DNA of 64,000 nucleotides from Mycobacterium sp. GA-0227b (GCF_001499855.1 NZ_LQIK01000012.1:434001-498000), one strand, 5' to 3'; counted from the stretch's first letter, positions 33,906-42,577 are shown. Program-made: numbers and translations. Notes: a model not told the origin generated them from the letters alone.

Positions 33906-35138
33906 GTGGGCGAGGTGGTCCAGGACGAGGTGAAGCTGCGGCCGAGTTGGCTGTTGCTCGGGCCGGCATTCGTCGCCGCCATCGCCTACGTCGACCCCGG
34001 CAACGTCGCCGCCAACGTCAGCGCCGGCGCGCAGTTCGGGTTCTTGCTGGTCTGGGTCATCGTCGCGGCCAACGCCATGGCCTGCCTCGTGCAGTACCTC
34101 TCGGCGAAGCTGGGGCTCGTGACCGGGATGTCGCTACCGGAAGCGGTCGGTGGCCGGATGCGCCGCCGAACCCGGCTGACGTACTGGCTGCAAGCCGAAT
34201 TAGTCGCGATGGCAACGGATCTCGCAGAGGTGGTGGGCGGCGCCATCGCGCTGTACCTGCTGTTCGACCTGCCGCTGCTGACCGGCGGCATCATCACCGG
34301 GGTCGTCTCGCTGCTGTTGTTGTTGGTGAAGGACCGCCAAGGTCAAAGCTCGTTCGAACGCGTCATCACCGGGCTGCTGTCGATCATCGCGGTGGGTTTT
34401 CTCGCCAGCCTGTTCGTCGCTCCCCCGCCCGTCGACGAGGCGGCGGCCGGGCTGGTCCCGATGTTCGCCGGAACCGAGAGCGTGCTGATCGCCGCGGCCA
34501 TGCTGGGCGCGACCGTGATGCCGCACGCGGTGTACCTGCACTCCGGGTTGGCCCGGGACCGGCACGGCCACCCCGAGCCAGGCCCGATGCGACGGATGCT
34601 GCTGCGCGTCACCCGCTGGGACGTCGGCATTGCGATGGTCGTAGCGGGCGCGGTCAACCTGTCGATGGTGTTGGTCGCCGCCACCAATCTGCAGGGACAG
34701 GAGAACACCGACTCGATCGAGGGCGCACACGCCGCGGTCCGCGAGACCCTCGGCCCGACGATCGCGCTGCTGTTCGCCATCGGCCTGCTGGCCTCGGGGC
34801 TGGCGTCCTCTTCGGTCGGCGCCTACGCGGGCGCGATGATCATGCAGGGCCTGCTGAAGCGCTCCATTCCACTGGTGCTGCGCCGCCTCATCACCCTGCT
34901 GCCGGCACTGGCAATCCTCGCCATCGGTCTCGACCCCAGCCGGGCGCTGGTGTTGTCGCAGGTGGTGCTGTCCTTCGGGATCCCGTTCGCCCTGATTCCG
35001 CTGGTGCGGTTGACCAGCGACCGGAGCCTGATGGGCGACGACACCAACCACCGCGTGACGACGACTCTCGGCTGGGGCATCGCCGCCCTCATTAGTCTCT
35101 TGAATGTGGTGCTGATCTTCCTGACCGTGACGGGCTGA
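33906..35138 (+). CDS. mntH: Nramp-family Mn2+/Fe2+ transporter MntH
   Basis: This 410-residue, eleven-TM proton-coupled divalent-metal importer carries the Nramp metal-site motif in TM1 (YVDPGNVAANVSAGAQFG, DPGN) and the TM6 MPHAVYLHSG (MPH) motif. The family transport segment VGGAIALYLLFDLPLLTGGIITG follows TM3. It is positioned as M. tuberculosis Rv0924c. The GTG at 33906 is taken as start (GTG 33915 possible). A DtxR-type palindrome lies just upstream. Its stop overlaps the next gene's start by 1 bp (TGATG). Confidence 0.95.
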   Translation: MGEVVQDEVKLRPSWLLLGPAFVAAIAYVDPGNVAANVSAGAQFGFLLVWVIVAANAMACLVQYLSAKLGLVTGMSLPEAVGGRMRRRTRLTYWLQAELVAMATDLAEVVGGAIALYLLFDLPLLTGGIITGVVSLLLLLVKDRQGQSSFERVITGLLSIIAVGFLASLFVAPPPVDEAAAGLVPMFAGTESVLIAAAMLGATVMPHAVYLHSGLARDRHGHPEPGPMRRMLLRVTRWDVGIAMVVAGAVNLSMVLVAATNLQGQENTDSIEGAHAAVRETLGPTIALLFAIGLLASGLASSSVGAYAGAMIMQGLLKRSIPLVLRRLITLLPALAILAIGLDPSRALVLSQVVLSFGIPFALIPLVRLTSDRSLMGDDTNHRVTTTLGWGIAALISLLNVVLIFLTVTG

Positions 35139-36190
35139 TGCTCAACCACGCCTACTTCGCGTACGGATCGAACCTCAACGTCTCGCAGATGGCGTTGCGG
35201 TGCCCCGACGCGGCGAATCCCCGGCCGGCCAAGCTAGCCGACCACGACTGGCTGATCAACCAGCGTGGTGTCGCGACCGTCGAACCGTTCGACGGCTCCG
35301 AAGTACACGGAGTCGTGTGGCAACTCAACGATCACGACCTGGCCGTGCTGGACAGCGCCGAGGGCGTTCCGGTGCGCTACCGCCGCGACCGGCTCACCGT
35401 GCACACCGACGACGGGCCCGCCGAAGCCTGGGTGTACATCGACCATCGCGTCGAACCCGGGCCGCCGCGACCGGGATATCTGGAACGCATAGTCGACGGC
35501 GCCATGCACCACGGCCTGCCGCAGCGATGGGTCGACTTCCTCAGGCGGTGGGATCCCACACACTGGCCCAACCGAGCCTGTAACGCAGAAACCCCTGCGC
35601 CGCAATCATTTTCGGAGTTGTTGGCGCAGCCGGGCGTCACGGAGGACTGCACATTGCGGTCGCGCTTCGGCTTCCTGGCCATCCACGGCGGCGGGCTGGA
35701 GCAGATGACCGACGTCATCGCCGAACGGGCCGCCGACGCGGCGGGCGCCTCGGTGTATGTGGTGCGCCACCCCGATCACTACCCGCACCATCTGCCCTCG
35801 GCGCTGTACCGGGCGCAGGAGTCGGCTCGTCTCGCGGAGTTCCTCGACCACGTCGACGTCGCGGTGTCGTTGCACGGCTACGGCCGCATCGGACGCAGCA
35901 CACAACTGCTTGCGGGCGGTCGCAACCGCGAACTCGCCGAACATCTCGCCCGCCATGTCGGGGTGCCCGGCTACCAGGTGATCACCGATCTCAACGCGAT
36001 TCCCCGCGAACTGCGTGGGCTGCACCCCGACAATCCGGTCAACCGCGTGCGCCGCGGCGGAGCGCAACTCGAGCTGACACCTCGGGTGCGCGGCATCAGC
36101 CCCCGCAGCCAGCTACCGAGCGACGACGGCCTCACGCCCGCCACCTCCGCGTTGATCCAGGGACTCGTGGCGACCTCGCATTCTTGGTGA
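35138..36190 (+). CDS. Gamma-glutamylcyclotransferase / poly-gamma-glutamate hydrolase fusion (Rv0923c-like)
   Basis: The 350-residue protein has two domains. Residues 1-125 resemble the gamma-glutamylcyclotransferase fold (YFAYGSNLNVSQMALRCP; GVVWQLNDHDLAVLDSAEGV; EAWVYI). Residues about 150-345 resemble the PF05908 poly-gamma-glutamate hydrolase/YmaC family, a zinc enzyme related to carboxypeptidase-like folds: LAIHGGGLEQMTDVIAERAAD, VYVVRHPDHYPHHLPS, VAVSLHGYG and a terminal QLELTPRVRG. Both domain families act on gamma-glutamyl linkages. It is translationally coupled to mntH. No signal peptide is visible, so it should be cytoplasmic. Confidence 0.78.
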   Translation: MLNHAYFAYGSNLNVSQMALRCPDAANPRPAKLADHDWLINQRGVATVEPFDGSEVHGVVWQLNDHDLAVLDSAEGVPVRYRRDRLTVHTDDGPAEAWVYIDHRVEPGPPRPGYLERIVDGAMHHGLPQRWVDFLRRWDPTHWPNRACNAETPAPQSFSELLAQPGVTEDCTLRSRFGFLAIHGGGLEQMTDVIAERAADAAGASVYVVRHPDHYPHHLPSALYRAQESARLAEFLDHVDVAVSLHGYGRIGRSTQLLAGGRNRELAEHLARHVGVPGYQVITDLNAIPRELRGLHPDNPVNRVRRGGAQLELTPRVRGISPRSQLPSDDGLTPATSALIQGLVATSHSW

Positions 36191-36204
36191 CTCGGTCGCC
36201 ACAG

Positions 36205-36231
36205 TCATCCGGCCTGCAGGTGGCTCCGAAT
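36205..36231 (+). promoter_or_regulatory. SigK-like promoter for the DUF1365-sigK-rskA operon
   Basis: TCATCC (36205-36210) and CCGAAT (36226-36231) resemble the mycobacterial SigK consensus (-35 CCATCC, -10 CCGAAT), here with a 15-nt spacer. The -10 lies 7 nt before the GTG at 36239 and 5 nt before an overlapping ATG, so the transcript would be leaderless. It implies autoregulation of sigK, as known for the M. tuberculosis locus. Confidence 0.6.
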
Positions 36232-36238
36232 ACTCCAT

Positions 36239-37006
36239 GTGGACGGCTCACACCTGTACCGGACCCGAACCGCGCATCTGCGGCGCGCACCGGTGTATCA
36301 CCATTTCGAGCACCACGGATACAGCTGGTATGTCGACCTCGACCGGCTCCCCCGGCTTCCGTGGTGGCTCCGCCCCTTCGCCCGGTTCGACGCGCGCGAC
36401 CACCTCGACGGCGCTGATCGGGACTCCCTGCGCCAGCGCGTCGACGCGTTCCTGCGGGACCGCGGCGTCGACCTGACCGGCGGTCGGGTCACCGCCCTGC
36501 TGCAGGCGCGGGTGCTCGGCTACGTCTTCAACCCGCTGACGCTGTACTGGTGCCACGACGCCGACGGGGTGCTGCGTCATGTCGTGATGGAGATGCACAA
36601 CGGCGGCGGCGGGCGGCACGCCTATCTACTCCCGCCGGGTCCGGACGGCATGTCGATGACGCCGAAGAAGCTGCGGGTGTCGCCGTTCAACGGGGTCGAC
36701 GGCCACTACCTGGTGCGCGCCCCGCAACCCGGCGCCCAACTGGATGTGACGGTGTCGCTGCACCGCGGCAACGAACCGGCGTTCATCGCGACGATGCGCG
36801 GCACCCGCAGGCCGGCGAGCATCGCCGAGTTGTTGCGGATGCAGCTCGTCGCCCCGCTGGCCCCGCTGATGACGGCGCTGGAGTACCGGATCCAGCACCT
36901 CACGTTGTGGCTGCGTCGCGTTCCCCTCGCACCGCATGCCGAACGAGTCGGCGAAACATGCGCTCCGGCAGGGGCTTTGGTCGCCCACGCGGCCAGATCG
37001 CAATAA
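36239..37006 (+). CDS. DUF1365-family protein (Rv0448c-like)
   Basis: The 255-residue protein has DUF1365 marks: an early Y-R-T-R-T-AHLRRAPVYHHF, DLDRLPRLPWW, FDARDHLDG, VLGYVFNPLTLYWCHDADGVL, MEMHNGGGGRHAY and KKLRVSPFN. In mycobacteria DUF1365 genes sit in the sigK locus between an FAD-dependent oxidoreductase and a cyclopropane-synthase-like gene (Rv0449c, ufaA1). Here both those neighbours are absent. A role in modifying lipids in the membrane is suspected. The GTG at 36239 is the likely leaderless start. Confidence 0.82.
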   Translation: MDGSHLYRTRTAHLRRAPVYHHFEHHGYSWYVDLDRLPRLPWWLRPFARFDARDHLDGADRDSLRQRVDAFLRDRGVDLTGGRVTALLQARVLGYVFNPLTLYWCHDADGVLRHVVMEMHNGGGGRHAYLLPPGPDGMSMTPKKLRVSPFNGVDGHYLVRAPQPGAQLDVTVSLHRGNEPAFIATMRGTRRPASIAELLRMQLVAPLAPLMTALEYRIQHLTLWLRRVPLAPHAERVGETCAPAGALVAHAARSQ

Positions 37007-37008
37007 CG

Positions 37009-37590
37009 ATGACGTTGCTGACGCCGGTGGCTAGGCTACCGCTGGTGACCACGGACCTCGACGAACTGCTTCGCCAGGTGGCCCAGAAGAATGTCGAGGC
37101 GTTCGCCACCTTCTACGACCGCACCCGTGCGCGAGTGTTCGGACTCGTCACCAGGGTGCTGCGCGACCCCGGCTACAGCGAGGAAACAACGCAGGACATC
37201 TATCTGCAGGTGTGGCGCACCGCTGACAGCTACGACCCCGCCGCGGGATCACCGCTCGCGTGGCTGATGACGCTCGCGCACCGCCGCGCCGTCGACCGGG
37301 TGCGTGCCGAACAGGCGGCGAGCCGACGCGAGGACCGTTACGGCGCGGCCACCGTCGACCCGCCCGCCGATCACGTCGCAGACTCGGTGATCCTGCGCGA
37401 CGAACGTCGCCGCGTGGCCGACTGCCTGCGATCGCTGACCGATGTGCAACGTGAGTGCATCCAACTCGCGTACTACGACGGGTTGACCTACGCCCAGGTG
37501 TCGGAGCGGTTGTCGGCGAACCTTGCCACGATCAAGTCGCGGATGCGCGACGGCCTCCGCGGCCTACGCAAGTGCCTGGGGATGGCATGA
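37009..37590 (+). CDS. sigK: ECF RNA polymerase sigma factor SigK
   Basis: The 193-residue ECF sigma factor aligns well with M. tuberculosis SigK: region 2 ([39 protein letters not shown], in parts), a [24 protein letters not shown] segment, and region 4 ([37 protein letters not shown], in parts). The ATG at 37009 follows the DUF1365 stop by 2 bp; GTG at 37045 (VTTDLDELL) is an alternative closer to the tuberculosis start. It is inhibited by RskA encoded next. In M. tuberculosis SigK drives the antigens mpt70/mpt83. Confidence 0.93.
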   Translation: MTLLTPVARLPLVTTDLDELLRQVAQKNVEAFATFYDRTRARVFGLVTRVLRDPGYSEETTQDIYLQVWRTADSYDPAAGSPLAWLMTLAHRRAVDRVRAEQAASRREDRYGAATVDPPADHVADSVILRDERRRVADCLRSLTDVQRECIQLAYYDGLTYAQVSERLSANLATIKSRMRDGLRGLRKCLGMA

Positions 37591-38303
37591 CCGAGCCCGT
37601 CGATTCCGACCTCGGCGCGCTCGCGGCGCCGTACGCACTCGACGCGATGTCCGACTCCGAACGGGCCGACGTCGACCGCCGGGTCGCGACCGCGCCACCT
37701 GCGGTCGCACGGGCCTTCGCCGACGAAGTGCGCGAGGTCCGCGAGGCCATGGCGGTGGTGTCGGCCGCCACCGCGGCCGAACCACCGGCGGAGTTGCGCG
37801 CGCGCCTGCTGGCCGAGGTCGGTGACGCCGCACGCGCACCCGTACAACAGCTCCGGCCGCGTCGCTGGCAGCGGATCGCGCTGGCCGCCGCGGCGGTACT
37901 CGTCGTCGGCCTCGGCGCACTCGGTGTCGGGCTGGCGCTGCGGCCGGCGCCCAGCCCGTCGACCGCCGAACAGGTCTTCGCCGCACCCGACGTGCGGACC
38001 GTGTCGGGTGACATCCCCGGCGGCGGCACGGCGACGGTGGTGTTCTCGCGCGAGAAGGACGCCGGGGTGCTGGTGATGAACAACGTCGCACCGCCGCAAC
38101 CGGGCACCGTCTATCAGATGTGGCTGATCGACGCTGAGGGGCCGCACCCGGCGGGCACCATGGACCCGCAGGCCGTCGCACCCTCCACGACCGCCGTGCT
38201 GCCCGATCTCGGCGACTCGCGCGCGCTGGCGTTCACCGTCGAACCACCCGGCGGCTCAGCGCAGCCGACCAGCGCCCCGTTCGCCGAGCTGCCGTTGGCT
38301 TAG
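37587..38303 (+). CDS. rskA: Anti-sigma-K factor RskA
   Basis: The 238-residue type-II membrane protein has a cytoplasmic anti-sigma N-terminus ([32 protein letters not shown]), one TM segment (about 92-116, [23 protein letters not shown]) and an extracytoplasmic RskA domain ([40 protein letters not shown]). Signal-driven proteolysis of RskA releases SigK. Its ATG overlaps the sigK TGA (ATGA), so regulator and target are made together. Confidence 0.93.
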   Translation: MTEPVDSDLGALAAPYALDAMSDSERADVDRRVATAPPAVARAFADEVREVREAMAVVSAATAAEPPAELRARLLAEVGDAARAPVQQLRPRRWQRIALAAAAVLVVGLGALGVGLALRPAPSPSTAEQVFAAPDVRTVSGDIPGGGTATVVFSREKDAGVLVMNNVAPPQPGTVYQMWLIDAEGPHPAGTMDPQAVAPSTTAVLPDLGDSRALAFTVEPPGGSAQPTSAPFAELPLA

Positions 38304-38311
38304 CTGGTGGC

Positions 38312-39412
38312 TCAGGTGCCCGCCAGCGTGGCATCGGCCGCTTCGGCGACGACATCGCCGACGTCGCGGCGACGCTGCCACGCCCGTCGCTGCCGGATCG
38401 CACCGTTGCCCTGCTCGGTGACGCGGTGCAACTCGTCGAACACGAGGTCGTAGTCGCCGACCGCTTCGAGTGCCGGGCGCACATGCTCGATCAGCCGGTC
38501 CAGCAGCGCTCGCGCGGGCACCCGCTCGTGGGTTTCCAACAGGTCGACGGCATCGCCGTCCAGACCGTCGCGTGCGGATTTCCAGTAGGCGGCCTTCAGC
38601 GCATGCGGCGCGAGCGGCGGACTCGGCTCGCCGCGCCGTTCGTCCTCCAGCGCGGTCATCACGGCGGCCCGGGTGAGCGCGGCCAACAGCACGGTTTCGG
38701 CCGCCGTCGCGGGCACGTCGGCGACGCGCACCTCGATCGTCGGGAAGTTCGCCGACGGGCGCACGTCCCAATAGACCATGCCGTCGTCGAGCATCGCGCC
38801 CGCCTGTTGCAGCATGCGTACGACGGCGTCGTACTCGTCGACGGAGTCGAAGTGCGGCGGTGGGCCGGCGCTGGGCCATCGCGCCCACAACACGCTGCGC
38901 CAACTGGCGTAACCGGTGTCGCTGTTGCGGTAGATCGCGGAGTTCGCGCTCAGGGCAAGCAGACTGGGCAGCCATGGCCGCAGCCGGTTGCTGACCCGGA
39001 TGGCGGCTTCCCGGCTGGGCACCGCCACGTGCACGTGGCACCCGCAGATTCCCTGCTCGTGAGCGACCATGCCGAACTTGTCGCCGATCTCGCGGTATCG
39101 CGGCGTGTCGGTGACCGGGAAGTCCCGTGCGATGGTCGGCGGCAATCCGACCGCGAGCAGTTGCGCCCCGGCAGCCTGCGCGGCGTCGGCCGCCACGCGC
39201 CGGAGTCGCAGCAGTTGGTCACGCAGTTCGCGGGTGGAGCCGACCACCTCGCTGGTGGTCTCGACCTGGCAGGTGGTCAGTTCGAGTTGCAGCTTCACGC
39301 CGTGCTTGGCGGCCTCGTGGGCGACGGCTTCGTTGAGAGCGACCGGTTCGCCGGTCGCCGGGTCGGCGAGCAGGAACTCCTCTTCGACGCCAATTGTGGG
39401 GTGCGTGGCCAT
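38312..39412 (-). CDS. Carboxylate-amine ligase, YbdK/GCS2 type (Rv0433-like)
   Basis: The 366-residue ATP-dependent ligase begins HPTIGVEEEFLLADPATGEP (the ATP/metal Glu cluster). It has LELTTCQVETTSEV, the glutamate-cysteine-ligase-2 core GICGCHVHVAVPSREAAIRV and YWDVRPSANFPTIEVRVADVP. YbdK proteins show weak glutamate-cysteine ligase activity; since mycobacteria make mycothiol rather than glutathione, the true amine substrate is uncertain. It is convergent with rskA over an 8-bp gap and divergent from the LLM gene. Confidence 0.87.
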   Translation of the reverse strand: MATHPTIGVEEEFLLADPATGEPVALNEAVAHEAAKHGVKLQLELTTCQVETTSEVVGSTRELRDQLLRLRRVAADAAQAAGAQLLAVGLPPTIARDFPVTDTPRYREIGDKFGMVAHEQGICGCHVHVAVPSREAAIRVSNRLRPWLPSLLALSANSAIYRNSDTGYASWRSVLWARWPSAGPPPHFDSVDEYDAVVRMLQQAGAMLDDGMVYWDVRPSANFPTIEVRVADVPATAAETVLLAALTRAAVMTALEDERRGEPSPPLAPHALKAAYWKSARDGLDGDAVDLLETHERVPARALLDRLIEHVRPALEAVGDYDLVFDELHRVTEQGNGAIRQRRAWQRRRDVGDVVAEAADATLAGT

Positions 39413-39433
39413 AGATATGGGAGTCGGAACATT

Positions 39434-39471
39434 GATCCGGCCCGTCGGAATGGTTCACGACGGGCCGGATC
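39434..39471. promoter_or_regulatory. 14-bp perfect inverted repeat in a divergent promoter region
   Basis: GATCCGGCCCGTCG (39434-39447) and CGACGGGCCGGATC (39458-39471) pair perfectly around a 10-nt loop. It lies 22 bp upstream of the carboxylate-amine ligase start and 120 bp upstream of the LLM gene. With divergent genes on both sides, a terminator has nothing obvious to stop. A regulator site or a structured leader is more likely. Confidence 0.5.
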
Positions 39472-39592
39472 GGGGCAACAAGTCCTTCGGCTAGTGGACT
39501 TCGGTGATTCGAAGTCGGCGGCAGATGTATTGCCCCGGTCGTGTGCGAGCCAAACATTCTTTGCTGACCCGCGACCCCCATACGATCGATCC

Positions 39593-40411
39593 GTGACCAA
39601 ACCGTTTCGTTTCGGTGTCGGCCTGCAGGCCGCGCGCCGTCAGAAGTCAGTGCAGGACTGGGCCCGCCGCGCCGAAGACATGGGCTACGACATCGTGCAC
39701 GTCGCCGACCATCTCTATACGACCGCACCGTTTCCGATGATGACGGCGATGGCGATGGCGACCGAGCGACTGCGCGTCGGCACCTTCGTCCTCAATGCCG
39801 GCTTCTACCGGCCCGCGCTGCTCGCGCGAGAAGTGACCTCGCTGCGCGACCTGAGCGGCGGCCGCCTGGACCTCGGCCTCGGCGCCGGCTACGTCAAAGA
39901 GGAGTTCGAACAGGCCGAGCTGCCGTTCCCGTCGGCCGGCCAGCGGGTGAACTGGCTGCGCCACGTCACCGAGCACATCCGCGAGCACGCCCCCGATGTG
40001 CCGATCCTCATCGCGGGCAACGGCGACAAGCTCTTGACCCTGGCCGCCCAGCGCGCCGACATCATCGGGCTGACCGGCGGCGCGCCGATCACGTCGACGT
40101 CGGATCCGCTCGCCGATCGCATCGCGTTCGTCCGAGCGGCCGCCGGCGACCGGTTCGACGACCTCGAGCTCAACCTCGCCGTCACGGCGATGCCGACCGA
40201 CGACTCCGGCCGGCCCGACCTGTCGATCACCCGCCGGTTCCTGCCCGAGCTGTCCGAGGACGAATTACTGAGCACCCCGGCGGTGTTGTCCGGGTCGGCC
40301 ACGGAGATCGCCGACACCCTTCGCGGCTACCGCGAGACCTACGGCATCAGCTACATCACCGTCCAGCAGTTGCACGCCGAGGCGTTCGCCAAGGTGATCG
40401 CCGAGCTTTAG
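39593..40411 (+). CDS. LLM-class F420-dependent oxidoreductase
   Basis: The 272-residue protein starts at GTG (MTKPFRFGVGLQAARRQKSV), with TACGAT (39581-39586) 6 nt upstream, a leaderless pattern. Family marks: WARRAEDMGYDIVHVADHLY, EVTSLRDLSGGRLDLGLGAGYVKEEFEQ and DVPILIAGNGDKLLTLAAQRADIIGLTG. It matches the mycobacterial F420-family subgroup of short LLM proteins with TIM-barrel fold. Substrate unknown. The stop codon interlocks with that of the convergent monooxygenase. Confidence 0.87.
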   Translation: MTKPFRFGVGLQAARRQKSVQDWARRAEDMGYDIVHVADHLYTTAPFPMMTAMAMATERLRVGTFVLNAGFYRPALLAREVTSLRDLSGGRLDLGLGAGYVKEEFEQAELPFPSAGQRVNWLRHVTEHIREHAPDVPILIAGNGDKLLTLAAQRADIIGLTGGAPITSTSDPLADRIAFVRAAAGDRFDDLELNLAVTAMPTDDSGRPDLSITRRFLPELSEDELLSTPAVLSGSATEIADTLRGYRETYGISYITVQQLHAEAFAKVIAEL

Positions 40412-42366
40412 GATCGTTGTCCTGCTCGCTCCGCCGCGGTGTCGGCGGACCGCAGCACGAAGTCCGACCACTCGGGTTCGCGCACCGCGTCGTGGTACTC
40501 GTAGAGCTTCCACGGGCTGACGGTGTGGATCTCGCCGCGGGCATTCTTGAAGTACGAATGCTTGATCGACGGGTGCGACCAGACGGTCATCTTGATCGCC
40601 TCCTGCGATCGCCGACGCCACTCCTCGGTGGCCTCGGGCCTTGGCTCGATCGAGTGCAGCCCGTCGGCGAGTGCGTGCAGGCACTGGCCGATGTAGCGCA
40701 TCTGCAACTCCGAGTTGAAGATCAGGCTGCCGCCGTGCGCCAGATGGGTGCCGGGGCCGTAGGTGAGGAAGAAGTTCGGGAACCCCGGCACCATGATTCC
40801 GCGGTACGCATACGGCCGGTCGCCCCAGACGTCGCGAAGCTCGACACCGTCGCGGCCGGTGATCCGTAGTGGCCACAGCACCTCGGTCGCGCGAAAGCCG
40901 GTGGCGTACACAATGATATCGGCGGGCCGCTCCCGCCCGTCGGCGGTCACCACGCCCGTCGGCGTGATCCGCTCGATCGGCGTGCGGACCAGTTCCACGT
41001 TGTCTCTGCGCAGGGTTCGCAGCCACGTCCCGTCATCCTGCAACGTCCGTTTACCGGTCGCGGGATAGTCGGGCAGCACCTTGGCGAGCAGTTGGTCGTC
41101 GCAGTCGACCTGGCTTTGAATCCAGTCGGTGAACATCATCCGCGCGGCGGCATTGATGTCGCTGACCGCGTAGTCGCCCTGCTCGTAGCCGGGGTCGACG
41201 CGGGCGGCGTCGAGGCCCTTGTCGGCGCCGGGCCACAGCAGCAGGAAGCGGTACCAGCGGCTGTAGAACGGCAGGTGCTCCATTGCCCAGCGGGTGCCGT
41301 CGTCAACTTCCTTGTGGTACATCGGGTTCGGGAACATCCATTGCGCGGTGCGCTGGAAGACGTCGAGATGCGCGACCCGCTCGGCGATCGCGGGTGCGAT
41401 CTGAAACCCGCTGGCGCCGGCGCCGATCAGCGCGACCCGCCGCCCGGTGACATCTACGCGGCGATCCCACGCCGCGGAGTGAAACGACGGGCCGTCGAAG
41501 GTGTCGGCGCCCTCGATGTCGGGCACCTGCGGCCGATTGAGTTGGCCGACAGCGCTGATGATCGCGCGGGCGGTGACCCTCGATACCCGACCGTCCTTGG
41601 AACGCAGAGCGACGGTCCAGATCCCGGCGGCGTCGTCCCAATCGGCGGAGATCACTTCGGTCTGCCAGCGGACGTGTGCGCCGATGCCGTGCTTGTCCAT
41701 CACGTCGACGAAGTAGTCGCGCAGTTCCGGTTGTTCGGCGAAGTAGTGGCTCCACTTGTTGCTGGGTTCGAAGCTGTAGCAGTAGAAGTGGTTGGCCACG
41801 TCGACCCGTGCGCCCGGATAGGTGTTCTCCCACCAGGTTCCGCCTGGGCCGGCGTTCTTTTCGACGACCGTGAACGGAAGCCCGGCCTGTTTGAGCCGAA
41901 CGGCGGCGAGCAAGCCCGACTCGCCGCAACCGATGACGAGCACGGGAAGCCCGGCTGCGGCATCCGGGTCGACGGGTTCAGGCCTGCGCGGATCGACGCC
42001 GTCGAGGTCGAGTTCCTCGGTGAGCAGCGGCAGATACTCCTCGCCGACCGGTTCGCATGCGGCCCAGTCCATCATCTGCTTGACGACGGACGCGCTCAGC
42101 GGCGCGGGTTCGGGGCATCCGCGGTCGCGGTAGGCGGTGATGACCTCCAGCGCCTCGACCCTCGCGCGGGCCTTGTCCTCCTCGGACATGAAGCCCTGCA
42201 CCTCGTTGAGGAAAAGCCCGGCCTGGGCGTAGTCGCGGATGAAGCGCAGATCGCCGGTGATGTGCACGAGGCTGAGCAACAGGGTCGGCACGCTGACGTC
42301 TTCAAGCGCCTGTCGGATCTCGGCGGTCGGCGTGCTGAATGGCGTGCCCGCGTAGCGACTGCGCAC
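40408..42366 (-). CDS. Flavin-containing Baeyer-Villiger-type monooxygenase
   Basis: The 652-residue protein has a N-terminal helical extension (about 1-140) found in a mycobacterial subgroup. The FAD GxGxxG (VLVIGCGESGLLAAVRL), WWENTYPGARVD, the BVMO fingerprint F-x-G-x3-H-x3-W (FDGPSFHSAAW) and the NADPH motif ALIGAGASGFQ follow. It inserts oxygen into ketones using NADPH and FAD; ethionamide-activating EtaA belongs to the same superfamily. The GTG at 42366 follows AGGGAGG. Upstream, ATTACG-N13-CGTAAT may be an operator. Confidence 0.9.
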   Translation of the reverse strand: MRSRYAGTPFSTPTAEIRQALEDVSVPTLLLSLVHITGDLRFIRDYAQAGLFLNEVQGFMSEEDKARARVEALEVITAYRDRGCPEPAPLSASVVKQMMDWAACEPVGEEYLPLLTEELDLDGVDPRRPEPVDPDAAAGLPVLVIGCGESGLLAAVRLKQAGLPFTVVEKNAGPGGTWWENTYPGARVDVANHFYCYSFEPSNKWSHYFAEQPELRDYFVDVMDKHGIGAHVRWQTEVISADWDDAAGIWTVALRSKDGRVSRVTARAIISAVGQLNRPQVPDIEGADTFDGPSFHSAAWDRRVDVTGRRVALIGAGASGFQIAPAIAERVAHLDVFQRTAQWMFPNPMYHKEVDDGTRWAMEHLPFYSRWYRFLLLWPGADKGLDAARVDPGYEQGDYAVSDINAAARMMFTDWIQSQVDCDDQLLAKVLPDYPATGKRTLQDDGTWLRTLRRDNVELVRTPIERITPTGVVTADGRERPADIIVYATGFRATEVLWPLRITGRDGVELRDVWGDRPYAYRGIMVPGFPNFFLTYGPGTHLAHGGSLIFNSELQMRYIGQCLHALADGLHSIEPRPEATEEWRRRSQEAIKMTVWSHPSIKHSYFKNARGEIHTVSPWKLYEYHDAVREPEWSDFVLRSADTAAERAGQRS

Positions 42367-42502
42367 GACGTGTCCTCCCTGACCGCGAAGGTCCGCGCTC
42401 TAATTACGGAACTTAAAGTAGCGTAATGGACGGAGCCGCGTCGTGCGGACATTTGCGTGGTCCGCGTTGCTCGGTTGGAGCCGGTAAGCTTCCAGCGGTC
42501 CC

Positions 42503-42575
42503 GCCCTCGTAGCTCAGGGGATAGAGCACGGCTCTCCTAAAGCCGGTGTCGCAGGTTCGAATCCTGCCGGGGGCA
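42503..42575 (+). tRNA. tRNA-Arg (anticodon CCU)
   Basis: The 73-nt cloverleaf folds fully: acceptor GCCCTCG pairs with CGGGGGC, D-arm GCTC/GAGC, anticodon stem CGGCT/AGCCG around loop CTCCTAA (anticodon CCT), and T-arm GCAGG-TTCGAAT-CCTGC. The discriminator base is A and CCA is not encoded. Its 3' end is the attachment site of the island that follows. Confidence 0.96.
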
Positions 42576-42577
42576 CT
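42552..42577. repeat. attL core (tRNA 3' end)
   Basis: This 26-bp segment covers the T-arm and 3' acceptor strand of tRNA-Arg plus two bases, and is identical to 49499-49524. Because the repeat restores the tRNA, integration leaves the gene functional. Confidence 0.9.
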
